Notes under the pieces: model-generated
Databases searched by the model: none
What the model was told of the DNA's origin: nothing
What the model saw: the letters and a program-made list of their open reading frames with translations, nothing else
Part shown: positions 20,826 to 32,011 of the stretch, one piece after another
Layout: every line of letters starts with the position of its first letter
Position numbering within the stretch: the first letter of the stretch is position 1
Translations under genes and position numbers: made by a program
Assembly: GCA_037893245.1 (NCBI GenBank)
Contig: JBAIAA010000242.1
Coordinates: 1-64,000 of the forward strand
DNA length: 64,000 nt
Reading direction: 5' to 3'
Source: Crossaster papposus
Lineage: Eukaryota > Echinodermata > Asteroidea > Velatida > Solasteridae

Positions 20826-21842
20826 TCATAAGCTGGGAAATAGGTGAGTTTCGAGTTGGCGCTTGAAGGTCGCAGTAGATGTCGCTTCCCTGATAGCACA
20901 CGGCAGCTTGTTCCACAATTTAGGGGCAACAACAAAGAATGAACTGTCCCCAGCCTTCTTTTTGGATCGCGGAACAATCAGCCGGGTGACATCAGAGGAA
21001 GAGCGAAGCCCCCTGCGACCTCCAGGCCCCTCAGTATTATATACATTTAGACCGTCAGAAATGTAACTTGGAGATTGCCGTTTGAAAAATGTATAAACAA
21101 ACAGGAGAATTTTGAAAGTGATTCTTTCCTTGACGGGGAGCCAGTGAAGTGAGCACAGTAATTGAGCTGATGGGAATTGATCTCTAGCGCATGCAAACAC
21201 AAGACGCGCAGCTTTGTTTTGAAGGCGCTGTACTCGTCTGAGGTCCACTTCCCTGGCTCCGTATAACAATGAGTTGGCATAATCAATGCGTGAAAGAACC
21301 AATGATCTGACAGCATTATGACAAGCATCCTTGGTGAGGAAACGGCGTATAGGCCTACGCCACAAATTGCGAATATGAAAATTCACACTTCTGCAGACTG
21401 TACTGATGTGTTTGTTCATTAACAAGGATGAGTCAAGAGTAACCCCAAGATTTTTTACAGTGGTAGAAGGATTTATGCAAATGTCTCCAACTCTTAATAC
21501 AAGATTAGGTAAAGTACTGATGACCTTCGGGGAACTAAAAACAAAAAATTATGTTTTGTTTTGATTAAGCTGCAGCTTGTTTTGCACCATCCAGTTATTA
21601 ATCTTAGAAATACACGTGGACAGAATAAAAAGAGCACGATTGGAATCACCTGCAACTTTGGGATCAAATTCAGTATAGAGTTGGGTGTCATCAGCGTAAA
21701 CATGAAAATTGACATTGTATTCTCTTATAATATCACCAACTGGATGAGTATACATGGTAAAGCACTGTGGTCCACTGACGGAGCCCTGAGGTACTGAGAA
21801 ACTGAGAACATGCTCCACAGATTTGGCATTCCTAATGGACAT
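20826..21842 (-). pseudogene. LINE RT C-terminal part
   Basis: Continues the polymerase in another frame: SFSVPQGSVSGPQCF, then the catalytic YADDTQLY and NKLQLNQNKT, where an in-frame TAA (21,549-21,551) interrupts it. The same frame resumes with NLGVTLD..., RRVQRLQNKAARLVF, LHWLPV and APKLWNKLP...TFKRQLETHLF, the conserved C-terminal end of CR1/L2 proteins. One frameshift and one stop make this copy inactive. Confidence 0.82.
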
Positions 21843-21913
21843 TCTGGTACGACGTTCATTGAGATACGACCTAAACCAGGATTTAGCAGTACCTGTAATG
21901 CCAAAACAAGTCT

Positions 21914-23700
21914 CTATTCTATCAATAAAATTAATATGCCATGGTCAACGGTATCAAATGCAGCTGACATGTCAAGTAATACCAGGAGAATAACTTTGTT
22001 TTTGTCAAAGGATTCCAGGATGTCATTTTTCACCTTGAGCAAAGCAGTCTCGGTACTGTGGTGAGCTTTGTATGCTGATTGGAACGGATCACCGAGATTA
22101 TTGTTATTAACATGATTGGTAACTTGACATGAAGCGGCCTTTTCGATAACTTTGCCAATGAATTTGATGTTAGAAATGGGACGATAACTCCTAAGAACAT
22201 TATAATCTAGTCCGGGCTTCTTTAGAATGGGGGTAATGATGGACTGTTTGAAGGTTTTAGGGAAAACACCAGATGCAAGAGAAGCGTTGATGATTCTAGT
22301 AATGATCGGTAACAGACTGGGCAGACAGCTCTTGATAAGCCATGTGGGTAGTGTGTCAAGAGAACAAGACTTGTTAGGAAAGTGCCTTATAAGTTTGTCG
22401 ACATCAGATTTAGTGAGGGGATTGAAATTGTGCATATTATTAATGCAAGGATCAGAAAAATGCTGACATGGCATAATAACATCTAAGGACATAGAAATTT
22501 GAGAGACATCAGTTCTAATTTGCTCAACTTTACCAATGAAGGAAGACAAAAAGTTATTCGCAAGTTCGGTGTCAGAGCTACATGCAGGCAGTTTCTTGGC
22601 ACAGTTATTCAAAAGACCATTTATAGTGGTGTACATGTCCTTGGGACTGGCACTGGAGAATTTGTCAGAGTAGTACGCTTTCTTGGCATCAGCAATCACC
22701 ATCTGTACGCAGTTCTTTTGTTGAATAAACACATCATGGTCAGTGTCCAGATGACTTTTACTCCATTTGCGTTCAAGCCGTCTACGGAATCGCCTTTCTT
22801 TGTGGATAGTGTCATTGTACCAGGGTAACCTGGACTTGATCGTGCGAACTCTGGTGGTCAAAGGGCAGACCTCATTAAGCAATGATGTAGTGATGGACTC
22901 ATATGCATCAGACAACAGATTAGGGTCATCTTCTGTCGGCGAAGTAACTTCAAGGCGATCATCAAGTAGATTCAGGAACAGCTGTAGGTCGATCTTTCCA
23001 TAATCTCGAGATGTGCTAGTGACTTTCAAGGGAGTCGGTTTTTCAAGCATAAAAAAACATTGAATGATGTGGTGATCAGAGTAAAGTACAGGATGTGTGT
23101 GCCAATCTTGCACGATGTCATCATCGATGCGGGAGATTAGTAAATCAAGAGTGTGGCCATGTTTATGAGTGGAACCAGTAATGTGTTGTTGGAAACCAAA
23201 GGCAGAGAGAGTGGAGAGGAACTGCTTAGCATCCCATTTGTCCGGAGTATCAATATGAAGGTTGAAGTCACCCAGTAACACCAACTGGCAAGGAAGAATT
23301 GAAAGTTCATCAAGGAATTTCTCAAACTCAATTAAGAAGTCTGAAGTCGTGAAACCATTTGCAGGGGATGGCGGAGGGCGATAAATGGCAACAAACTGAA
23401 AAGAGTTTCTCTTATTTGCAACACAGGTGTGTTCAAAGTTAACTGTTTCAAAACTAGAAGGAGTAATGAGCAAGTCAAGAGCCTTCTTAAGAAGAACACC
23501 AATACCGCCACCAGGTTTGGAATTTTTGCGAGGAATATTAAGAAAGTCATAACCAGGGGGAGTACATTCCCCAGCTACGACTGTGTCATTTTTCGCAAGC
23601 CAGGTTTCAGTTAAGAACATGATGTCCACATCATTCTCTAATATATAGTCAACAAGTATGTCCGACTTGTTCCGTAGTGTACCCATGTGCCACCCATGTA
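21914..23700 (-). pseudogene. LINE endonuclease and RT N-terminal part
   Basis: Encodes an apurinic-type endonuclease (FLTETWL, GGGIGVLLKK, LLGDFNLHID, SDHHIIQCF) and the start of the reverse transcriptase (PILKKPGLDYNVLRSYRPIS, KVIEKAA, LLVLLDMSAAFDTVDH). The frame is lost just after the first RT catalytic block, near 21,925. The codons upstream of about 23,700 belong to flanking DNA, not the element. Confidence 0.82.
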
Positions 23701-23747
23701 TATTTCTGCTAATCTGTCCATTCTCACCTATCTTTTCTAACCCACAG

Positions 23748-24009
23748 GGCCAGGCAAAGACCCCAATGTTTCCGTTGGTTGTTAGATTCGACCACATCCA
23801 CAATCATCTGATTGAAGCTGCTGACACCCTGAAGTTCCGAGATGTCACAGAAGATTGTAACGCGAAATTCAGAGGTCTATTAGAAAAAGGTCATTAGCCA
23901 GCTTTAGCCTTGAACACACACAAACTTGACTTGCAAATGGAGTTCGGTGCTGATTCCATTATGAAGGTGGTGACCGAGCCAATTGCCCTGACTTGCAATT
24001 CTGCCACAG
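23748..24009 (+). pseudogene. MULE/SWIM-transposase-like gene, second exon, copy 1
   Basis: Acceptor TTTTCTAACCCACAG, donor CACAG/GTGAGA. It reads FPLVVRFDHIHNHLIEAADT, LKFRDVTEDCNAKFRGLLEK, GH, then TAG, then PALALNTHKLDLQMEFGAD. An H-x-HNH followed by a helical LF-x-KG..P..A...K.DLQ block is typical of the region before the MULE catalytic core. A one-base deletion near 23,955 relative to the unit 2 copy (263 bp) shifts the C-terminal part. The TAG is shared with unit 2. Phase 0 in, phase 2 out, matching the flanking exons. Confidence 0.55.
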
Positions 24010-25698
24010 GTGAGAACAACATTTTTGGTTATGAGTACTATGGTTACAGAATGCTATGCTCAGATTCATAGAAATGTAATACATGTACCTGAAATATTTT
24101 AAATACCGTATTTCAATTGATAATGATGGATCCAATGCCGCCGTCTTGTTTACATGATCTTGACTAGAATTGACTTCATTCTCCAACTCAAAGATCCAAA
24201 GAAGATATAATATTGATTGTTTTGTGCCTTTTAACACAGTGTCAATATGCCTGACGCCGCCCATCACACTTTCACAACGTTTCCTGCGACATGACGTCAA
24301 ATTATTATTGTTGACGTCCTGTTGGCGGGTGTTTTGACGTCGCGTGACTCTTGATTTGATGCGGGACGTCATGATTTTGTTACCTTCGGGTGCTGCCCCT
24401 CTTTTGGAGTAATAGAGTCGTGAATGACCAACTTTGGATCCCTGTGTTTATCAGTACAGCATTGAATCTGGTTTGTTAAAAACACACGCAACATAAACTC
24501 CAATCGTCATCCAAGCCAGTCCCATATAAAGGTAACTTGTGCAATTTCATGCAAAGGGGGTACTAGTACCATGATAGCAAGTAGCGTTGTGGTATACGGC
24601 AGTGCACATACAGCACAGTGGTTTAAACCCGTATACGACCCAGACATGACCGATTTTCTCGTATCAACAGGAAAATATACTAATACAAACAGATTCAAAG
24701 GCGTTTATTTACCATCAAAACATGCTTAAAATTCGTCTGCACTTGTTTCTTTTTCAAACTGATGCAAATTTCAGCATTCCGGAGCTTTTTTCGCCGTATA
24801 TGACTAGCGCCCTCTGTCGACCAATACTCTACAGTGTTACTACCGTATTATTCGCGTATCACGACGTCGACACTCGGGTGATGACTTCGATCATTCCACG
24901 GTGATACAAAAAGTGAACCTTTAATATCAGTGTTTTGATTCATTCTTTACAAATTAGAGTTATCACCTTTCAAATTTTTAAAGAATGTATTCCTACTTGC
25001 TATTTTAGGATTGTCCACACAGTTTTCTTTATGAATAAAGAAATCCAGAGAGCTCAGTTGTGGAAATATATTCTGTTGTCATCAGCTTCTTGTCACTATA
25101 GCTTCTTGTCACAGAGCATTAATTAGTTCGTCGAAACTATTGACATGGGACCAATGATTCGTCATGAGTAATTGTTGATGTCGTGTCCTGCGTTCGCACT
25201 CATGTGCCAACTCTACAATTTTAGTTTGTTGTAACTCTTTAAATTGTGTAATACACGACGAGGCTAAGAGCTTCGTCAAAAAGAACTGAGTAATGATTTA
25301 TCAAGTATATTATCAAATATTAAGTTGCTTTTTCTGACAGTCGTTAGTTTTATTTGCTTCAACTCATTTGTCCACTTTTATGATTCCCTTCCCCTGAAAT
25401 ATTGGTGAACGTTGATTTTCCCTACAAACTTAATCTCATATAGTTATGCCGCTGTTTCCTCCACGGTCCATTGTGGTCCAATATAGAAACTGTATATTTT
25501 GTATAGCAAAATTTACCGAAGTCAGTACGAACCTTGTGTCACATTTTACTTTTTGATATGTCTTTAAACTTCACACTTTGGTAGGTCTTTGAACATATCT
25601 TCAGCCATTGTGTATCTACAGAAAAAAAGCTGAACAGTCAATATCTTATAAAAATGAAACGAAATGCTCTTAATAGTAAGAAAGAAATCCCCCCCTCC
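24010..25698. other. Presumed intron / flank, nothing coding
   Basis: Collinear with unit 2 in three pieces (49,135-51,293, 57,150-57,379 and 61,349-62,030). It gives the empty sites of the Harbinger (near 24,559) and of the plus-strand LINE (near 24,800). Beyond about 25,320 it is unique to this copy. Confidence 0.6.
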
Positions 25699-25720
25699 AA
25701 AAAAAAAAAAAAAAAAAAAA
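25699..25720. repeat. Poly(A) run after a C-rich stretch
   Basis: Twenty-two A residues following CCCCCCCTCC. It may be the tail of a retroposed sequence, but no retroposon body was recognised upstream. Confidence 0.6.
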
Positions 25721-26562
25721 GGAGAAGCGTACTGCGGTACTGTAATAATCTAAAAAGTTACACATGACATTTCAAATAAACCTAATGTTTGGCACTTTAT
25801 AATTAGTTTACAAACAAAACATAACATCTAAAACTATAGAGTTATTTCATGCACCCAATTAAACTCGATATGTACATTGTGCCCAATAACGTGTGGTGCA
25901 TGCGCGCGTATGCTGTACACACGAAAAAGATATTTCCCTTATTCGTGGATTGTCAACAGAGAGGGCGCTGTTTTTCTCTTAGTGGCTAGTTTTCTGATGA
26001 ACAGGTCGGCACAAAATGATTAATCTTCAGACTCAAAGTGATCTTGCGTGATTTTTGCGCTATTTTTTCTTTACCAACAAGGAGTCACTCTATCGGTTCA
26101 TGCAGAAACAATTACCAAAAACCCTGGCCCATGGTGGCCTATTGAAAAAACGTGTAACATTTTGGTTTTGTATATTTTTAACTTAAATTAGCAAAACACG
26201 TTGGTTGTCGAAGCTTATTTAACTGATCTTTCGCTGTAGGTTTAAAAAATAAATCATACATCAAATGAGAGATTAAAATAGTAGCTTCAAGTAAAAGGGT
26301 TTTGGACACCGCACCCCCTAATAAACCGTGTACTCAATTTAGATTTGTCATTAAATAAAGAGGCTAGGTTGTAAAATGTCAATATTGAAGTGAATTAATC
26401 TTCAAAATCACTTTGTTGTGATATAATCTATGTGATCAGATATATGGGGAAAAGGTATTTACAAAAACAGGGGGTGATCAGGTGATCGGGTGATCAGGTG
26501 AAATGTCTGGGTTTTAAACCACTTTGTACAGGTTATTTATGATATTTTTAAATTCATTTCAG

Positions 26563-26880
26563 ATTATACCGAAAGGTGTTTGATAAGGCGTATGGTGCAG
26601 CCAGTGGGGACAAGATGATACACGACTTGGATGATGTGTTAAAGAACTCAGCAGTGCACATGGAGAGGAGTGTGGAAAGATTGCCCAAATCGGTGGAAAA
26701 CTGGTGGTTGCTTTGTGTACACCGTTAATGTTGCACAAGAGGCAGGTAACTCGTGTTTATTGATGCCTCTGGAAGTATGGACCGCTATGACTGTAGGGTT
26801 TTCATGCTACTTACCCATAGTTGTTGTGGAGACTTGCCATTCGGATGTAATGCAGCTCAAAAACGGGTGAAATTCCAACT
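26563..26880 (+). pseudogene. MULE/SWIM-transposase-like gene, third exon (catalytic-region start)
   Basis: Opens with one base then LYRKVFDKAYGAASGDKM, completing the phase 2 exon at 23,748-24,009, so the three exons form one gene on the plus strand across the unit junction. A deletion in the KNSAVHM region shifts the frame. Further on another frame keeps LVFIDASGSMDRYDCRVFML and THSCCGDLPFG, including the six codons that the 2,362 copy has lost. Pseudogene. Confidence 0.55.
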
Positions 26881-27423
26881 TAATTTCTCCTCAGCTAATT
26901 TCTCCTAGGACTTTTGCATTCGGCCAATCATCGGCTTACATGATGCTCGATTAATGCTGGTTCAGGGGACATGTATTCGCTTCTTCTTGAAAGCCGAGCA
27001 ATTACTACAAAATAATGCCCTCCATGTAATCGAGTCTCGATCAATCAGAAGTCATTAACTCTCCTAGGTATTTATTAATGTCTTGTAAAACTAACTCAAA
27101 GTTGGCGCTGTAACATTATTGCCGAAACAGCCCGGTGTTTGTCAACAACAAACACAAATCTAATTCATTATACAAGCTGCGCCGAGGTGCCAAACATTCT
27201 TAAAATAGGCTTTAAAAAGCCCCAGATTGCCGGAGCGCTAGCGCCAGGGGGGTTGAAATGCCCATGGGTGTACCTAAACATGTGGCTTCATATATTCAGT
27301 GCCGCCAGACCCTTTTTCGCTGGTGGATGGGTCACTCGACCAGGGAATATTTGGGTGCCAGTCCGCCACTTTGTGTGCTGCCCTCTATTGACTAAAATGG
27401 TTACAGCAGATTTCTGAACAAAC

Positions 27424-27924
27424 AGGGGTGCACCATCCTAATTGAAGGGATAATTTGTACGCAGTTTCATTAGCATGAAATGTACCCTCCCCCCCCCCCC
27501 CCCCCCCCCACAGTTTCTTTTGAAAAAGGAGGCCGTTTGTTAAAAACAAAATGTGCGATTGTGTAAATATAGCATGGGATCAACTCCGTGGTTTTTGAGC
27601 TTCAATCTAAAGACTTGATAAAATTACGGTTATAAACGGGTCCTAATTGCCCTAGACATGGAAGCGATGCCATTTGTAAAATGGCTGCTTGCAGGCTCGG
27701 GAAGTATCACTTTTCGGGAGGTGAGTTTCTTTGGGTGTGAATATTAAAAAATGTAATTGGCTAACCCACTAAAAATTGAAAAGAAATGGAAAGATAAAGA
27801 CTAAGACAATAATCTGATTGTTGTTTTGGAAACCCTAGTGATGTCGGTGTGCATGAAACTTGGTACTGAAAATTGTTGATTTTACACTGTTTTCAATGGG
27901 ACCTGAATTAGGCTAGTGCACCCA
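27424..27924. mobile_element. MITE-like insertion with ~22-bp inverted ends
   Basis: Starts GGGTGCACCATCCTAATT and ends AATTAGGCTAGTGCACCC, imperfect inverse copies. It occupies the same slot as the unrelated foldback element at 3,312-3,600 in unit 1. A C run of 23 (27,487-27,509) lies inside. No coding capacity. Confidence 0.65.
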
Positions 27925-28259
27925 CAGGTTCGGGCAAGAGCAACCTCTTTACCATGGCTACGATCTTGCTACGCCATGTTTTTCCACCACGCCTTGCGCG
28001 ATTTCAACCCCTGGAATCGTCCAATTTAAATGTGCGTTAAACGCGTGACGCAATCTTTAACATTTTGTAATTGTTATTTTGCAGAATCAATCCTTCCAAA
28101 CATGATATTTTGACGTCGCGTAATTTAGCAATGATTTATATTAAATGTACGTACCTATGTTTTCCATATATGACGTTAGAACCGTTTTTGTTGAGGGGGG
28201 GGGGGGGGGGGGCGAAGCTTCTAAAATCCATATTGTACAGGACTGGTAAGGCGCAGACT

Positions 28260-31140
28260 TGAACAAAAATGTATACGTGACGTGCGTTCAGGAACACGCG
28301 CGCGCCTTACATTCAGGGCGTGCAGTTTACGAAATACGCACGCAGTACGCACTAAATAGCCAGTCAGCGTCGTTTACGCATTCCTCACCGCCAGTGGTTA
28401 GTGAAGGAACGCGCACGTGCCCATGGATTCGAGGCTGGGGCAAGAGTGTTTGAGTAATGTTCAATCCCAGAGAGCTCATTTTGTTAAGTTTTGGTATAAT
28501 GGACCTCTTTGAAGAGGTTTGCCGAGTTTTGTCTCAGAAATTCGCAAACAAATCTTTCGAGACACTTATTTACCTAGCTTTGCCACCCTGGCCTCGACTT
28601 TTTTTTAACGTACCACTAACGAGCTATTACATATAGAATTGTGCGGGAGGGCATTTTATACGAAATGATATAATTATTAAACCTAAGCAACTGAGCGAGA
28701 CATTGCTGTACAGTAGTGGATAATGCACAGGATTAGTAATCCGGGGGCGCGAGATCGAATCCCATGAAAACCCATTGAATTTTGTATTACTTTTTGTATT
28801 ACTTTTTTTCATAGGTTTGTTTGTAATTTTCAACATTTTCCTTTTTCGATTTTTTTCCCAAGGTAAATAAAATCCTTGGACCTGACTTGCAACTCGCATT
28901 ATGCTTTAGTATACGACAATAGCTCGTTAGTGGTACGGAAAAAATGTCGCGTATACGGTTAGCTTTGCGCTGGGGTAGCTTTGCGCGCCTTGATTTAAGG
29001 CTACCTATACAGCTGCCAATCATAATACCCAGCACAATATGAGTGCAACGGACCCCTCCTCCTCTAGTCCCCCGTACATACACTTTCTAGACTATTGTTA
29101 CCGAACGCACCCCCCCTTAAAAACATTAAAAGAATTCCCGAGATACCGCAACATTACGCAAGCAGTTCGATTCGATTCATACCTCTCCTCTCTTTCAACT
29201 ATAATATTGGCGAGTTGGTCAAAGAAGCCGTTCTTTATAATTCTTTATAGTTCAATAATGTACTATAGTTGCCATTGCTCTTTCTCATGAATATACATTC
29301 ACGCATCACCAAGCTCCTGAACAAAATATTGCTAACCGCTACACCGATTAGTATCAAGTGTCTTCCTTATTTGTGCCCCTCCTTCAAGATAGCCGCCAAA
29401 AAACAAAATGGCCTGCCAAATTACCTAAAATTATATTTATTTTATACTGCCTTTTAGTTAAAAAAAATTATTGAAGCTTCGAAATTTGTTCATGCTGTTT
29501 TATAATAGTGTGCCAAAATAAACCAACGACGAGGGTATATACCACACGAGATGGCCTTATATTTACGTATGTATGCCCGCCTCTCTATGCGGACAATATG
29601 CCTATAGAGAGTTGAATCATCGATCGCCAAATAACATTGTTGTCAGTGGATCGTAAAATAATACAAATATATATCTGAAAAAAAGCAATATCTGGGCTGC
29701 GCTGCCTTTTGGTGAATGAACTTGAAAACCGTGCGTACATGGTTACCCTAGTAACGCTTACAGGCATTATCAGTACTTGAACAAAAAGCAACCATGTTTG
29801 TGTTAAAACCATTGCATCTGTTATTTCAGACATAAATTAACCTACTATATGGATTGCAGTCCTTTAAATAGTAAGTTAAAAAGTACCTTGAGTAAGATTC
29901 AGTTTATGGCAAATAAGAATGCAGTGTGATGCTAATTGACATGTCTCTCGTCACTTGCTCTTGAGAATGAGGCATTGTTCAAAACTATTGTTTTTAATAC
30001 TCTTTTTTCTCTCTCTCTTCTTCTTATTGTGGATATGGTCTGTTGAAACAAGCACTAGCTTTTCCGCTAGGAAAAATTTGCTTTTTTGTTGGGGGTGGGG
30101 GGGGGGGGTGCTCTTTAATATGAGCAGGTCATAAAGCAAGTCTCGAAACTAAGCAAATAAATCGTGAAAACAGAAAATAACAGAAAATAATATTTGCTTC
30201 TTCTTTCTGTTTTTATGGGGGGTTTGCTCCTTAATACGAGCAGGTCATAAGGCAAGAGGGGGGGGGGGGGGGGGAAGTTGATCTTTAAACTTAAATTTAC
30301 TTTACCCACGTTGTTCTATAGTCTACACTTGGAATATTTTGAATTTTCATGAAAGGTTAGCTATAAATCAAAAAGTAAATACAAAACCATCATGTCTTAC
30401 AAAGCTTAATCGAAGTGACTCTAACTAAAAGTTGACCGTAAAGGCATTATTAATTCTTTAGAAATGACACTAATTCACAATGACTCCCTTTGCATGTTTG
30501 TTCATGCTAAGTTATCTAAACAGCGCAAGATATAAACAGTTGCAAGATAGTTTGTCTGTATCATCTGATTAATTCAGTTACTAACATCCTAAATAAAAGT
30601 TTAAAATAGTAAATGTTTATTTCGAAATGATTACTTGTTAAGTTAATGTAAACCATACGATTCTAATAATTATACAACCAATATTTACAAGTATGTTTCT
30701 GTTTTCGCTATACAGTATAGAGCAAAATTCAACGTTAAACCAGAGCCAATTACTCGACTTGAGTCCGAATTTGTGGACAGTCACTGCAGCAGGCAAATGA
30801 CTTGATTCATCACCAGAAAACTCAACTTGACTTGAGCAAAAGCTAATAACACTCGAGCCTCAAAAATAAAATCCAAACGTTGCAGACAATAATTATATTG
30901 GCAATGATTTACACGGTGCAAAATGCATGTTCGCGTCACTTTGCAAATACAGTACGGTGAACATGCAGCCGATATCGTGTACATACATACACCGTGTCAA
31001 GCGTGGACTCCCACCTTGTGGTTCTGTTGCACACAAAATACTATCTCGAAACTCGGCTTGAAACACGTTTTCCAATTCAAGGTTTCATCATTGCTTTTGT
31101 GTGATTGCTTTAAAAATACCAATAAATGACACTGTTCTTG
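28260..31140. other. Non-coding flank, unit 2
   Basis: Matches 4,140-5,875 of unit 1 in two pieces. The 28,600-30,000 part is missing from unit 1 but matches 62,660-64,000 in unit 3. G runs at 28,196-28,212 and 30,257-30,274, and an octamer-rich A/T region, were seen; no exon. Confidence 0.5.
28693..28770 (+). repeat. tRNA-like sequence (possible SINE head)
   Basis: CAGTAGTGGATAATG resembles an A box and GAGATCGAATCCC a B box, about 40 bases apart. The corresponding place in unit 3 (62,669-62,745) has a different tRNA-like sequence. No clean cloverleaf was drawn, so it is called a relic rather than a tRNA gene. Confidence 0.35.
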
Positions 31141-31146
31141 TTTATT
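31141..31146 (-). promoter_or_regulatory. Candidate poly(A) signal AATAAA of the F5/8C gene, unit 2
   Basis: Orthologous to 5,879-5,884. Because of the minisatellite expansion it lies about 870 bases past the stop codon instead of about 340. Confidence 0.4.
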
Positions 31147-31149
31147 CTT

Positions 31150-31980
31150 GACTTAATTCGACTCGACTATACACTGTCACATGACTCGACTTAACTTGGT
31201 GTATACAATTGTGACACGACTCGACTCGATCATACACTGTGACACGACACGACTCGACTCGACTATACACTGTGAGATTACACGACTCGACTATACACTG
31301 TGGCACAACACAACTTGACTCGGCTATACACTGTGACCCGACACGACTTGACTCGACTATACACTGTGAGATTACACGACTCAACTATACACTGTGGTAC
31401 AACACAACTTGACTCGGCTATATACTGTGGCACGACACGACTCGACTCGACTATACACTGTGAGATTACACGACTCGACTATACACTGTGGTACAACACA
31501 ACTTGACTCGGCTATATACTGTGGCACGACACGACTCGACTCGACTATACACTGTGAGATTACACGACTCGACTATACACTGTGGTACAACACAACTTGA
31601 CTCGGCTATATACTGTGACCCGGCACGACTTGACTCGACCATACACTGTGAGATTACACGACTCGACTATACACTGTGGTACAACACAACTTGACTCGGC
31701 TATATACTGTGACCCGACACGACTTGACTCGACTATACACTGTGAGATTACACGACTCGACTATACACTGTGGCACAACACAACTTGACTCGGCTATACA
31801 CTGTGACCCGACACAACTTGACTCGACTATACACTGTGACACGACACGACTTGACTCGACTTAATTCGACTATACACTGTGGCATGACACTGTTCCTTTC
31901 TCTATGTCTCAACTATGCACTGACACGACTCGACTCGATTTCTTGGCCGAATGACTCGCCTCGAGTCACTTTTTGTTTAA
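31150..31980. repeat. CGACT minisatellite with 94-bp higher-order repeats, long allele
   Basis: Built from ~23-base subunits of the type CGACTATACACTGTG plus CACGACTCGACT. From about 31,206 to 31,890 they are organised into roughly seven 94-bp blocks; identical open frames recur every 94 bases (31,300, 31,394, 31,488, 31,582, 31,676, 31,770). It lies immediately 3' of the F5/8C stop at 32,012. Confidence 0.93.
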
Positions 31981-32011
31981 ATGACTCGACTCGACAGTGT
32001 AAGTAGTCTGA

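Larger units (their letters stand above)
20703..23708 (-). mobile_element. CR1/L2-like LINE, 5'-truncated, in an intron
   Basis: About 3 kb in minus orientation. The 3' end carries the usual GGCGCT...-type terminus followed by a TTA trinucleotide tail (20,708-20,727 on the plus strand). Its 5' end meets sequence shared with unit 2 at about 23,709, so the insertion is absent from unit 2. It starts at the beginning of the endonuclease domain; any 5' UTR and first ORF are missing. It lies between two exons of the MULE-like pseudogene, on the opposite strand. Confidence 0.85.
1705..25320. repeat. Tandem segmental duplication, unit 1
   Basis: This stretch is collinear with 25,904-62,033. Matching anchors, unit 1 / unit 2: 1,735 / 25,930; 2,362 / 26,563; 3,605 / 27,930; 4,140 / 28,260; 5,880 / 31,142; 6,226 / 32,012; 8,406 / 37,464; 9,065 / 41,710; 10,984 / 43,972; 19,572 / 44,710; 23,748 / 48,872; 24,560 / 51,290 joined to 57,150; 24,805 / 61,352; 25,264 / 61,946. 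The order is kept throughout. Unit 1 is enlarged by the gypsy element (11,717-19,567) and a LINE (about 20,703-23,708). Identity looks uneven along the unit, very high around 9,900-11,300 and lower around 1,700-3,300. Confidence 0.88.

Noticed and set aside
22227-22828. Plus-strand frames opposite the LINE
   Set aside because: Antisense shadows of the endonuclease/RT ORF on the minus strand.
31300-31864. Series of near-identical 68-codon frames
   Set aside because: They are shadows of the 94-bp minisatellite; the regular spacing shows repetition, not coding.
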